Positions 21,373 through 32,830 of a DNA stretch of 64,000 nucleotides are shown here, piece after piece. The notes beneath the pieces were generated by a model. The model saw only the letters and a list, made by a program, of their open reading frames with translations, searched no databases and was not told the origin of the DNA. The stretch lies in assembly GCA_946699065.1 (NCBI GenBank), contig CAMPDV010000151.1, forward strand, positions 310,001 to 374,000. The letters run 5' to 3'. Position numbers and translations under genes: made by a program. Position 1 is the stretch's first letter. The number at the start of each line of letters is the position of its first letter. Source of the DNA: Loxodes magnus. Its lineage: Eukaryota > Ciliophora > Karyorelictea > Loxodida > Loxodidae.

Positions 21373-21943
21373 AATAATAATATATAATAAAATAAACTAA
21401 CTAGTAGTCTATAAGAGGGAATTTTAAAAGGACTTTCGGGCTTAAAAAAAACATTACCAACTAATAAAAAATTTTAAACCTTCTTATAGAGAATTAGGAG
21501 AACTAAATTGAGATAAGATAATAACTTTACTAAGAAGATACTAACTATACCATAATTGCTAACCTAATTAGAGTTAATTATTTAAATCATGCTTTTATTA
21601 TCTAAGTAAGAATTAGATAAACTATATCAAGCTAAGATAACATATTGTGAAGAATAGATAGCATATAGACTTAATAGCTAACTACTCCTTTACTTCCTAC
21701 TTAAATAATTTAAATAAGCGTTTACAAAAATGTTTTTATCTTTATCAGTAAATGAATAGAATGGAGTTAAATAAGCTTTCTATTAATTCTCTTTTCTTCA
21801 CTATATCTCTCATAATCATCAGTGCTTATTTATTACCGTTCTTTTGCACATAAGAGCTCGGTTCGCTTTTGCTTGTTATCACTAATGAATTATCTCCTAT
21901 GTTTGCAAATTCTTCGTATTGAGTTGTTAGGTTTTATAAGTAA
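21373..21943. other. No gene recognised
   Basis: AT-rich sequence between island L and the second H/ACA-like RNA; no convincing frame. The copy-2 version (56746-57318) carries scattered substitutions. Confidence 0.4.
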
Positions 21944-22076
21944 GATGCTTATTAAATTCTTGAAAAGCACAATCTTTTGAAACATCAAGTTGAAATATTT
22001 AGATGCTTTTACTTAAATATTCTGATATGGTAATTGTATTAAGAACATTTGACAATAAAAAATGCAATATCAGAAT
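21944..22076 (-). ncRNA. H/ACA-like small RNA candidate 2
   Basis: Minus strand: 5' hairpin closed by ATTCTGATAT/ATATCAGAAT (22067-22076 with 22019-22028), inner ATTGT/ACAAT stem, hinge with AAAGCA, 3' hairpin closed by GATGTTT/AAGCATC containing a G-U pair. In copy 2 that pair is A-U (GATGTTT/AAACATC), a compatible change that pairs only for a minus-strand RNA. The 3' tail reads TTACTT, so a canonical ACA is absent here. The 5' stem differs wholly from candidate 1 while loop and hinge are kept. Confidence 0.5.
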
Positions 22077-22889
22077 CTGGATTCTCTTAACTGCTTCGTT
22101 TAACTTAAAGTAAAAACTCATGAACTTAATTGCTTTTAAATGGACAAAGGAAATTTGTATAAATATATAAAGCAAAAATAGATAAAAGTAGATTAAGAAG
22201 ATTTAAAGGCCATTCTTGATATGAGTCTTTTAGATTTAATTATTTTATTAATCATTCCTATAAATCTGGTAAGATAGTCCAAGGTGCATTATCGCCACTA
22301 TACTCTGCTTTAGGTAAAATAAAAGTTCTAAAAAGTTTCTAAATTATGTGGAGAAATAACTCAGTAATTAGATTATATTGTAATAGTTTAAAAAAATGCT
22401 ATTCTGAAATCAGTGAGTATATAATTTTCTTTTCCCCTAATTAATATCCTAGTCAAGTAATTTCTTCTTTTTAGTTAATTGGCTATCATTAATGTTTAAG
22501 TTTATTCATTTCTACTTTCACTTTTATTTTTGGAAATTAATTACTTCGCATTTTTAAAAGTTTATAGTAAGCTTTACTCAAGAGGAAACTTAAACTGTGA
22601 CTTATAGTAATTTTTGAGTATTTGCTTATGAATTAAAACTAATAAACATTAATCCATTTTCTATTTTTTCTTTCAAAGTTTGTAGATATAATTGTTACCA
22701 TAATATTTAGTGTTACTCATTTACTTAAACTTAAATCTAGCCTTATTGTTACTTAAATTTATAATTTAGATCCTATAAGATAAAATAAAAAGAATTGCTA
22801 AATCAAGATTTTTAATTTTAATTTCTCTATAAATAAATAATTGATTATAGTGGGTCTGCCATTTTTAGGTTAACCATTTTTAATTTTAA
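22077..22889. other. No gene recognised
   Basis: AT-rich, T-rich on the plus strand. Part may be the tail of the minus-strand gene at 22890-23570. Nothing else is supported. Copy-2 equivalent: 57452-58257. Confidence 0.35.
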
Positions 22890-23570
22890 AGTTAGGTATA
22901 AGTATCAACTTCAAATCTGTTTAGATTTTTTCTATCATAAGTCTTGGTGATTTTTAGGTTGTTATTTCTAATCTTTTCCGATATGTCGAATCCCAGTCAC
23001 TTTTTATTGAATTCGTTAACCGCCTATTAGATATAAGGAGCTTCACTCTTTAGTTGTAGTTTTTTTTCTATACAGTTTACCTTCTTAATTGCAATAGATC
23101 TTGAAAATATTTTCCCATTAGTTTTTTATTATTTTCTTTTATTTTTATTAAAATTGGAAGCAGCTTCTTACTTTGTGCTCAGCTTGCAGTGCCAGCATCT
23201 CATTATTTTCCAATATGGAATGAAAGTTGTGGGCTGTTGCTCAACATCCATCAGATCATTCACTTAACTTTTTAATAAGAATATGCTTTCAGTTAACTCT
23301 GCGAAATGGTTTAATTTTTCTTCTAACTTTTCTATTCTGATATTTCCTGACTGTTTATTTTCAATTTTTTTCTCTTGTGAGTTAGTCATCAGATATTCTA
23401 TTTTTCTTTCTAGTTCTTATACTGTTCTTAGGAGTTTAAAATTTTCTAATTACATGACTTGAAGTTCTTAAAGTACCCTTTATTAATCATATTTTGACTA
23501 AGATGAATCCTTCTATGAAGAGACTTATTGCAAGAAATTTTCCTTTTTTTCTATTATCAAATTCTGAGAT
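22890..23570 (-). pseudogene. Zinc-knuckle/coiled-coil gene, member C, knuckle broken in copy 1
   Basis: Close paralogue of member B: LQELQVMQLENFKLLRTVQE, IRIEKLEEKLNHFAELTES, then FIPYWKIMRCWHC. Here five bases present in copy 2 are missing inside the knuckle, so after CWHC the frame is lost; copy 2 reads the full CWYCERPGHKVRSC. Downstream, AVNEFNKKWLGFD and LNRFEV match member B (AVNEFNKKWMGID, PDKFEV) and are again open. Members B and C lie on the same strand about 2 kb apart and probably arose by local duplication. Confidence 0.6.
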
Positions 23571-23872
23571 GTTCATTGCTTTAAAAAATTTCTTATATCT
23601 ACTTTTTTTGAATTTTTCTGGTCTTAGATAGAAATCCTAAGCCATTTCTTAATATCACCATTTTATAGTTTCTTAAAATTTTGTAATAAATAAAAAAAGC
23701 AAATTAATTATATTAAAATTTTTAATCTTTATCGAAGCAAAAAAATAGTTTTAGTAACTTTAGTTTCAATTAAATAAAACTAAAGTCATAAAAAGATTAA
23801 AAAACACTTTTAAATTCAAAATTTTTATTTTAAAATTTAAAGTAAATATAATATAAAATAAAATGGCAGGAA

Positions 23873-24660
23873 TAAGAAAAAGCTTTCTAGATGCCAAGGA
23901 GTTAAAGAAACTAAGAGAGTCTGTGGGACTTATTAAGTAACTCCTCCGCACAAGCCTTAGAAACATGACCATGAAACTGGACTAACCTAAACTTAAATCC
24001 TGAAGAAATAGAAACTTAACCAAACCTAATCACCTTAAGAAATCAGATCTTTCATGGCACAAGAGGAAGATTGTTACCAAATTGACTACGAAGAATGGGA
24101 CGTCCCTTATGACGTCAAAGAACTAAGTAAGCTAGTGGGAACTCTCAGGTTTGAGAATGCACAAATGTGGGAGAGACTTGAACAAGTCTCGCAAGAACCA
24201 TTAGAGTTCCAAGAATATAAGGTGCTATCTATTACCTCAAGGAAGAGATCATCAAGCTGAAAGGATCCTAAGTAGAGTTTCCTAAAGTGACAGTTAATTT
24301 CCAACCTCAACTCCAACTTCAACCTTAGATTTAGCTGGAAAAGATGGACGTGGAACCTATCGCAATACTCTTCTATCCTTGTTTTGAAAAAAACTAAAGA
24401 ACAACAGCCAAGACAAAAACGAGTGCTCAAAAGATGCTACTACTTTAGTAGACGAATCACCTAATAAGACAAAATTTAGAGTTAAAAAATTTCAAAGCAA
24501 AAAATCAAGAGAATTATGTTAGAGACTAACCAAGATATATACTCGAATGGATAATTCTGCAGGGAAAAGATATTCAAGAAACTGGTAACTCCAAGAGGAA
24601 CTTTGCTTTTAACAATAATTTAGACAGATCCCTCTCAGCTTTTTAGCATAAAATGAGAGG
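23873..24660 (+). CDS. Unrecognised coiled-coil protein with frame steps
   Basis: ATG at 23873 reads MAGIRKSFLDAKELKKLRES and continues to about 23,990; then NLNPEEIETQPNLITLRNQI in a second frame; from ATG 24054 MAQEEDCYQIDYEEWDVPYD and KELSKLVGTLRFENAQMWER in a third; after 24242 EEIIKLKGSQVEFPKVTVNF, PRYILEWIILQGKDI and NFAFNNNLDRSLSAF back in the first. Each step moves the frame by the same amount. The last is explained by removing the 20 bases 24222-24241. Both copies are identical here. It lies 200 bases upstream of, and codirectional with, the channel gene. Function unknown. Confidence 0.5.
24222..24241 (+). other. Candidate 20-nt GT-AG intron
   Basis: GTGCTATCTATTACCTCAAG. Removing it joins QEYK to EEIIKLKG in frame and keeps the coiled-coil pattern; unspliced, the frame runs into a Ser/Arg-rich tail. 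Very short introns (15-16 nt) are known in heterotrich ciliates; 20 nt is an inference from frame alone. Confidence 0.35.
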
Positions 24661-24864
24661 TTAAATTTCATTAATTAATTGATTAAAGTAAAGATAAAAA
24701 ATTAAAAATCCAATAAAAACTTTTTTTAAGTTAAATTTTATTAAAAAAATCAGAAAAATATTGAATTATGATGCAAACTTAAATATATTGTGCAAATAAT
24801 AAAAATTTTTATTTTATTTTTAGTATAATTCCTTTTTTTTTTATTTTTTTTTTGTTAACTTGAA
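24661..24864. other. AT-rich upstream flank of the channel gene
   Basis: T and A runs directly before ATG 24865, as upstream of the other well-supported starts. No promoter motif is recognised. Confidence 0.35.
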
Positions 24865-27800
24865 ATGTCATCTGAACTTAAAGAAAGTTTACTTAAGAAA
24901 TAGAAAATTCAAAAAAATATTTTGTAAAATGAGATAAAATAACTTAAAGATAGAAAAGGAACTTTAAGCGAAAAAATAAAATAAATGGATTATGTTTTTA
25001 TGGATAATAGTTAAATTGAAATCATAAAATAAAGAAAATTAACCTAGTAAAAGGTTACTAGAGTAACTTTTAGTCCAGATGGAAGCATACTCGCTAGCTG
25101 TTCATTAGATAATAATATAAAACTTTGAAATCTAAACAAAAATACTGATATCACTCTCTAAGGACATTAAAGCAATGTTTATTGTGTTACTTTCAGTCCG
25201 GATGGAAACATACTCGCTAGCTGTTCGAATGATAATACTATCAAACTTTGAAACCTTAATAGTAACACTGAAATCGTCACTCTCTAAGGACATTAAAGCT
25301 GCGTTAACTGTGTTTAATTCAGCCCCGATGGATCTTCACTTGCTAGTTGTTCGCATGATAAAACAATCAAAATTTGAAATCTTAACAGCAACACTGAAAT
25401 CGTAACGATCTTAGGACATTAAGATGCTGTTATATATGTTGCTTTCAGTCCAGACGGATCTACACTCGCTAGTTGTTCATATGATAATACTATCAAAATT
25501 TGAAATCTTAAAAGCAACACTGAAATCGTAACTATTTAAGGACATTAAGATGTTGTTTATAATGTTGCTTTCAGTCCTGATGGATCTACACTCGCTAGTT
25601 GTTCGTATGATAGAACTATCAAACTTTGAAATCTTAAAAGCTACACTGAAATAGCAACTATATAAGGACACTCAAGCACTGTTAACTATATTACGTTTAG
25701 TCCAGATGGATCCATACTCGCTAGCTGTTCAGACGACTGAACTATTAAACTTTGAAACCTTTAAGAAAACAATAAATGCGCCATTCTTAAAGGACATTAA
25801 GACTACGTTACATGTGTTAACTTCAGTCCCGATGGATCAACGCTTGCGAGCTGCTCATATGACAAAAGTATCAAATTTTGAAACCTTTGAAACAACATTG
25901 AAATTTTCACCCTATAAGGACATATAAACTCCGTTTACTATGTTACATTTAGTCCAGATGGATCAACACTCGCTAGCTGTTCAGAAGACAAAACTATCAA
26001 ACTTTGGAATCTTAATAACAACACTGAAATTGTCACTCTCTAAGGACATTAAAGTTACGTTACATGTACTAATTTCAGTCCCGATGGATCTACTCTAGCT
26101 AGCTGTTCTTTAGATACAACAATAAAGCTTTGAAATCTTAACAGCAACACTGAAATCGTCACTCTCTAAGGACATTAAGGTTACGTTATGTTTGTTACTT
26201 TCAGTCCCGATGGATCTAAACTTGCTAGCTGTTCCTCTGATACAGCAATAAAACTTTGAAATCTTTAAAATTACAGTGAAATTGTCACTCTAAAAGGACA
26301 TTCAAATTGTGTAAACTGTGTTTCTTTCAATCCCAACGGAAGTATTCTTGCTAGTTGTTCATAAGATAATACTATAAAACTTTGAAATCTGAACAACAAC
26401 TCTGAAATTATTACTCTTTAAGGACATTAAAACAGCGTTATGTTTACTACTTTCAGTCCCGATGGATTTACACTAGCTAGCTGTTCAGTAGATAAAACTA
26501 TCAAGCTTTGAAATCTTAATAGCTACACTGAAATCATAACTATTAAAGGACATTAAAACGCAGTTAAAAGTGTTGCTTTCAGTCCAGATGGATCTACTCT
26601 AGCTAGCTGTTCAGTAGATAAAACAATCAAACTTTGAAACCTTTAAAACTACATTGAAATTGTAACTTTAAAAGGACACAAAGGTTACGTTATGTTTGCT
26701 AAATTCAGTCCGGATGGATCTACTCTCGCTAGCTGTTCAGAAGACAAAACTATCAAACTTTGAAATATGAACAATAGTATTAAAAATATCACTCTATAAT
26801 GTCATTAAAATTCCGTTAACAGTATAACGTTTAGTCCAAATGGATCTACACTTGCCAGCTGTTCAACAGATAAAACTATCAAAATTTGAAATCTTAACAA
26901 AAGTACAGAACCTGTTGTTCTATAAGGACATTAAGACTCCATTAACTATATTACGTTTAATCCAGATGGAACTACGCTCGCTAGCTGTTCACATGACAAA
27001 ACTATCAAACTTTGGAATCTTAATAACAATAAAGAAATTGTTACTCTCTTAGGACATTAAAAATCAGTTTTCTGTGTTAGTTTCAGTCCCGATGGATCTA
27101 CACTCGCTAGCAGTTCAAAAGATAAAACAATAAAACTTTGAAATCTTAACAGCAACACTGAAATCGTCACCCTCTAAGGACATTAAAGTTACGTTATACG
27201 TGTTTAATTTAGTTCCGATGGATCTACACTTGTGAGCTGTTCGGAAGACAAAACTATCAAACTTTGGAATCTTAACAGTAACACTGAAATCGTCACTCTC
27301 TATGGACATTAAAACAATGTTTATTGTGTTACTTTCAGTCCTGATGGATCTACACTAGCTAGCTGTTCTTTTGATGCAACAATAAAGCTTTGAAATATTA
27401 ACAACAACACTGAAATTGTCACCCTCTAAGGACATTAAAGCTACGTTATGTTTGTTACTTTCAGTCCCGATGGATCTACACTAGCTAGCTGTTCTTTTGA
27501 TACAACAATAAAACTTTGAAATCTCAACAACAACACTGAAATCGCCACTCTCTAAGGACATTAAAGATACATTACATGTGTTGCTTTCAGTCCCGATGGA
27601 TCCATACTCGCTAGTTCTTCATATGATAATACTATCAAACTTTGAAATCTTAAAAGCTACATTGAGACTGATAATTCTAGATAAGAAAAAATTTCATTAA
27701 TATAAACCTTTTATAGCTCTTTTCTCGATTTTTTTTAAATTCCTTTGAAAAATATTTCAGTTTTTGATTATTGTAATGTTTGACAATGTGTTGTTTCTGG

Positions 27801-29634
27801 ATAGTTTGAAAAAATTCTTCTTTGAAACTGCTAATTAACTTCATTTTGTTTCACTCCTCTTCATTTTGCATGCTTTTTTGGAAAGGTTGATGCTATTAAA
27901 AATGCTTTTAAACAATTTCCTGATATTTAATTAAGTTCAGATCTTTTTGGCCACTCTCCTTTATATTACTCTATTACAAGCTAACATTAAAGTACTACTG
28001 ATTTCCTTTTAGATCATTTATCTTAACTTAAATCTGACGACTTTTTTTAATATAGAGCTTCATTTTTATCGCTTTAACTTGATTTTCCAGATATTATTAG
28101 AAATTCTTCAACATTTTTGAGTCCTTTTCTTAACACTTTACTTTACTCTAATAAAAACCTTCGTGATTTTCTTTTCATTTAGTAAGATTAACGTATCAAA
28201 TTTGATGAACGGTTTATCTAAAGCTTCTCTCTTTTTAGTAGATATTTGCCTTTAACCACTTAATAAAAAATAATCTAGTAAAGTGAAAAATTAGTTGATA
28301 GCTAGTCCTAATAGTCGGATTTACTTAAACACCTTAAAATATCTACATCTTTGTTCAAATTAGCTTCTGTGCCTGGCTCTACTACAAGCATAGATTTGGT
28401 ATTCTCTTTTATAGTCTCATAAGATAAAGATCTATACAAGCATAAAATAATAAGAAGCTTTATTGATTTTAAATGAAATTAGTTATGATATTTAATCCTT
28501 TTCACTTCATGTTTGATATAACTTAATTTATTCCTTTTTGTTTTTTTGATAGTTAAACCCTTCTGATCTTTTTACTTTGACTTGATTTTATTAGTGTTAG
28601 TTAATCTTTTCTTGTTTATTTGGGAATTGCTTTATATTAAAATAGCAGGATTCTAATATTTTAAGGATACTTGGAATCTTATTAACTTCACTAGATTTAT
28701 TTGTTTGGCTTCATGGATTTTCTTTTTTATTAGTGATATCAGAATAGAAAAATTTAACTGGATTGTTCTACTATTGAGCATATTGTGTGGAATTAAGGCT
28801 TTTAGAGCCTTTTCAGCAACAAGATATTACATAAAAATGATTAAAGATTCCCTTTGCAAAATAAGATACTTTCTTTACATAATGGTTTATACTATACTAG
28901 TATTTGGCCTCCTTTATGTTACAGCAAAGGATGAGGAATTTTCACTTAAAAACATATGAATTTCCTATTTTGGTTTACTAACAAGGGAATCTGGAGTTAC
29001 TGATAAGGCAAATTTATATATACTGTGTGTTACACTACTTTTAGCAATTATTTGAAGTATAGTTCTTATGCTTAATATGATTCTCTATATTTTAGGAGAC
29101 TCTTTTGGTGAGTTTCAAAATCACCAAATATATTATGATTATAGTGAAAAGACTAAAGCTATTCTTGAGATAGAAAAGGTCCTCTCACTATGAAATCCAT
29201 AAAATAAGGAGTAGTATCTTCATATATGTGATAATTATTATTAAGAAGATAGCGTTGGATGGGAAGGAAAAACTCTAGATGTAAGAAAATCCATAAAATT
29301 GTCTGATGGTAAAATAATCGAAAAAATTGATTAAAATACAAAGAAAATAGATTTACTTGAAGGAAAGTCAAATTCTATTGATGGAAAGTTAAATTCTATC
29401 GAAGAAAAAATGAAAGAATTAGAGATTCTTAAGACTTAAGCAAATTCTATTGATGGCAAGATAAATTCTATTGAAGAGAAAATAAGAGAAATTGAACTTC
29501 TTAAAGTTCAAACTAGTTCTATCGATAAAAAGATGGACTCTCTTGAAATAAAATTGGACTCACTTATCGGAATGTTGAGTGCAAAGTCCTAAAAGCAATA
29601 ACTCTAGAATTAAATTAAAAGTTACTACTTATAA
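24865..29634 (+). CDS. WD40(x21)-ankyrin-TRP-like channel-coiled coil fusion protein
   Basis: One frame from ATG 24865 over about 1,575 codons with no indel. Residues 1-68: Lys/Gln-rich helix. About 69-932: 21 WD40 repeats of 42 residues ([20 protein letters not shown]), enough for three seven-bladed propellers. About 990-1060: ankyrin-like [14 protein letters not shown] and GHSPLYYSI. About 1209-1423: six hydrophobic helices; [19 protein letters not shown] then [19 protein letters not shown] resembles S4-S5 of TRP/polycystin channels, and [15 protein letters not shown] ends S6. About 1500-1575: coiled coil with [16 protein letters not shown] repeats. TGA is Trp and TAA/TAG Gln all along. In-frame TAA at 29590, 29599, 29611 and 29632 make the end uncertain. 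A membrane cation channel with a large cytosolic sensor or scaffold is inferred. Confidence 0.92.
25070..27665 (+). repeat. In-gene tandem array of 21 WD40 units, 126-bp period
   Basis: The GCTAG of each LASCS motif falls at 25093, 25216, then every 126 bases from 25342 to 27610: one spacing of 123 and nineteen of exactly 126. Nucleotide similarity between units is high, including third positions, which points to recent amplification or gene conversion among units. Confidence 0.95.
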
Positions 29635-31559
29635 AAATATAAAAAAGTGTTTCTTCAATTTATTTTCTATTTGAATTAACTTCATTCATTCAGTCTTCTA
29701 GTAAATATTTAAATTAGATAAAAATTCATATAAGCACAGTTATTATAAACTTTTATATTAGAAACTTTAAAACTGTTTGGTATAACTATCTTGATATTAA
29801 AAATTATAAATATAGCTATTTATTTATATCTATTATAAAACAAACTAACTATTTCATTATCTATGAAAAAAGCTAGAGTCAATTTAAAAAAATGCTTTAA
29901 TATGAAAAGTAAAATTAACCAAAAAACAAAAAAATAAAAAATAATTAAAATATTTTAATCATAGTAACTCAATAAAGATAAAAGAAAAATAATTATATCT
30001 TAAAAATACTAGAAATTAAAAAATTCCAAATAGAGAGAAATAAGAAATAAGACTTTATATTAAAAATGCAAAAACTTATTTAATCATACAACAAATTAAA
30101 ATAAAAAGATAAATCTCTAAAAAAGAAATAAAATAAAAACTTAAAATTAATTAATTTATTTAATAGCATAAAAGAACTAATCTTTTTTAAATAAGAGGAA
30201 AAAATAAAATTTCTATAATTATCAAAAAATTTATAAGTAAAAAGCTTAACTATTCATTTTTTTAAATAAATAAAAAGCTTAGAAAACATAATTAAAAAGT
30301 CAAATAATCTATAAAAGTTAAACTAGACTATAAAGCAAAAAATATTGAATCTACTAGGCAAAAATTATGTAAGAAAAACATTAAAAAACTAAAAATTAAA
30401 TTAGATGGCGAATGAAAAATTAAATTCATAGATCTTAAGAATAAAGGAGAAAAAAGTTACAAGAATCAAAGAAATGTACAATGTATTGCTTTCAAATTTG
30501 ATATATATATTTACTTGCTAGATTCATTATGAAAAAAATTCTTTAAAATCCACTAAAAGAGAAAGGAATATTTAAATACAAAACTAAATTTATAAAGTGA
30601 AACTAATCTTAGATGATAATTACCTTAAAAGAAATAAATTGACTAAAATAATAAAAAAATACGAAAAAAAATTAAAAAATTTCACGATTAGTGATATAAT
30701 TTAAATACATAAGCAAAAAAATTAAAAATTCATTTAACAAAAAATTATTTGGAAATTTATTGATATTTGTAACCAGAGAAGAATAAAAAAAGCACACTTG
30801 CAAAGAATAAATGAAAAATAAATTTATTTCAAATAAAAAATAAAAAAATACAATAAAATCACTAAAAAATAAAAAGCTCTTAATAAGATGATAGAATTTC
30901 TTATTTTGAAAAAAAATTAAGATATTAAGACAAAAAGAAAATAATTTTTTTTTCTGTTTACCAAATTAAGAAAGTCTAACGGAAGAAAAATCAAGTATGA
31001 AAAACTAAATTCTTATGAAGAAAGAAATTGTAATTGAATTATAATGTGAAATTTAAATCTTTAATTTAAAGAACTCTGAAACTCAAATAAATGTATCAAT
31101 TTAAGAAAAGGTAGAACTAAAAAGAAAAATCAACTTAAAAAATTATCAAATTTTTAAATTTAAAAATGAAATAGTTAATCGAATACTTTTAAAATTCAGA
31201 AAATAAAAACACTTTATATTTAAGTTAAGATAGATTAAAATTTACATGCTAGTTTTATCAATGCATAAAATCTTTAAGAAAAACAACTTACAGTGCTTGC
31301 AAATCTCTAAAAAGGCGAAACAAGCGAAAAAAGATTTGAACAAATTATTAAAAAAACTTAGTTGAAAACATGTATTTCAAACTTGATAACGAAAATGTTT
31401 TAAAATTTCTTTATGCAAGAAAAATTTTTAGAAAGTCTGAGTTCATAAGGTTTTGCATTTGTATCTTTAAATTTTTCTCAGATTTAAAATATTTTCTTTT
31501 TAATGTCAGATTAAAGTCATATCTTTAATTAAAATTTTTTAATTTTCTTAAAAAACCTC
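29635..31559. other. AT desert
   Basis: Among the most AT-rich DNA in the window: A-rich on the plus strand, with many poly-A stretches. No frame is convincing. Single copy in the window. Confidence 0.4.
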
Positions 31560-32830
31560 ATCATTTCGAAAGAATTTACTGTTGCAGCTTTTGAAAGTAT
31601 AAGATTTCCAACTTTACAACCTGTAAAATTTGAACCACTATTTTGCTCAAAGATATTAAATTTTCTTAATAGACCATACTGGTTAAAAAGAATTTACCTT
31701 AGCTACTAATACTTTTTCTGTAATTAAAAAGTTAAAAGTAAATGACGACAAGCACTCGTTACATATTTTAAAGATTTTAAACTTATACACCATCCTCTTC
31801 AGTTCAAAAAGATTCAAACTTGTTAATTTGGGTGTTTATATATAAATTTTGATTCAGTTACAATCTGAAAAATTGATATATTTATCTAAAGATTTTTAAT
31901 TCTAGCTATTATATAAATATTTAAAATAAGTAAAAGTGTCAAATTCTTATTTCCTAGATCTTGACTGAATTAATAAGTTCTCTTTTAAAAAAGGAGATTA
32001 AGTTTTTCCTTAAACTTGACCTAAGAGAAAGTTTTTAAAATACTCTTTAAGATTGTGAACTGAACTAATAATACAAACTTAACTCATGCAATAAAAGCTG
32101 TTTTTGTCTCAAAACTAGTACTAAGCCTTGCAAAGAAATCTTAATCTCTCTAAATTATTTAAAGATTTTGACTTAATTCTTTTAAAGTTATAGATTTAAA
32201 AGCTACAACATACATAAGAAATCAAACTTAATATTTATGACTTAGTATCATAACAAATATCATGTTAAATTTCTAAATAAACTAAACGAGCCTCTTTAAA
32301 TACGAAAATTTAAAACTGTTATTATTTTTAGATTTCAAAATTTTTGTTAATTTTTGTTGCGAAATTTAAAAATATTCAATATATCTTAACAAATCGATAT
32401 ATCCTTAAAATTTATCAATTTTTAAGCTGTAATCACTATTGATTGCAAACTAAAAACATTTTCTAAGAATATCAACAGCTTTAAATATAAATAAATATTT
32501 GACTTTTTCATTTTAAATCAGCGAAAATCTTAAAACTGTAACTTTCACTTGTACTTAAAAATTCCTACCTTTAATCGTATCGAAATAAAGATCTCTCTTA
32601 AGGATTGAAAAATTAGATTTTTTCTAATTTAAGCTATCAATTGCTAAAAAGCATCTAACTGTATTAATCACCAAACATCCGACCTTTTCTCGTATTAGCA
32701 TAGAACTTTCTCTTTCGAATTTGAACAATTAAATTCATCGCTTTCATTTTATAATCTTTAGACTACATTTTTTTTCAAACGTTAGTCACGCTATTTTATA
32801 AAATCTCATTTCGTTTTTTTATTATTAATC
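31560..32830 (+). pseudogene. Possible decayed leucine-rich-repeat gene
   Basis: Composition rises above the desert. In one plus-strand frame, leucine-rich stretches recur: ENLKLLLFLDFKIF, NLSIFKLQSLLIA, ALNINKYLTFSF, ISENLKTVTFTC, LLRIEKLDFFQF. The spacing is irregular and no start is clear. A degenerate LRR protein is the best guess; chance cannot be excluded. Confidence 0.25.

Larger units (their letters stand above)
1..28645. repeat. Copy 1 of a duplication of at least 28.6 kb
   Basis: Position 1 matches 35213 and position 28645 matches 64000, with collinear similarity throughout. The offset drifts from 35208-35219 (first 10 kb) to 35192 (11-16 kb) and 35355 (24-28.6 kb), so indels have accumulated. 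About 10.2-16.4 kb and 23.6-28.6 kb are nearly identical between copies, including AT-rich intergenic DNA, while 3.5-4.5 kb and 17-23.5 kb differ clearly. Since the similarity starts at the first base of the window, the left edge lies outside. A tandem repeat with a period near 35.2 kb is the simplest reading; a joined haplotype or over-circularised assembly is the alternative. Confidence 0.97.

Noticed and set aside
19470-23570. Complete LINE or LTR retrotransposon
   Set aside because: CCHC and coiled-coil parts are present, but no reverse-transcriptase YXDD motif, RNase H, integrase or long terminal repeats were recognised on either strand.
24107-24430. 107-residue minus-strand ORF
   Set aside because: It is opposite a plus-strand frame with clear coiled-coil character; it is open only because TAA/TAG Gln codons are rare on that strand here.
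24865-29634. Mitochondrial origin because TGA = Trp
   Set aside because: TAA/TAG as Gln is not a feature of known mitochondrial codes, and WD40, RING and channel genes with long spacers are nuclear.
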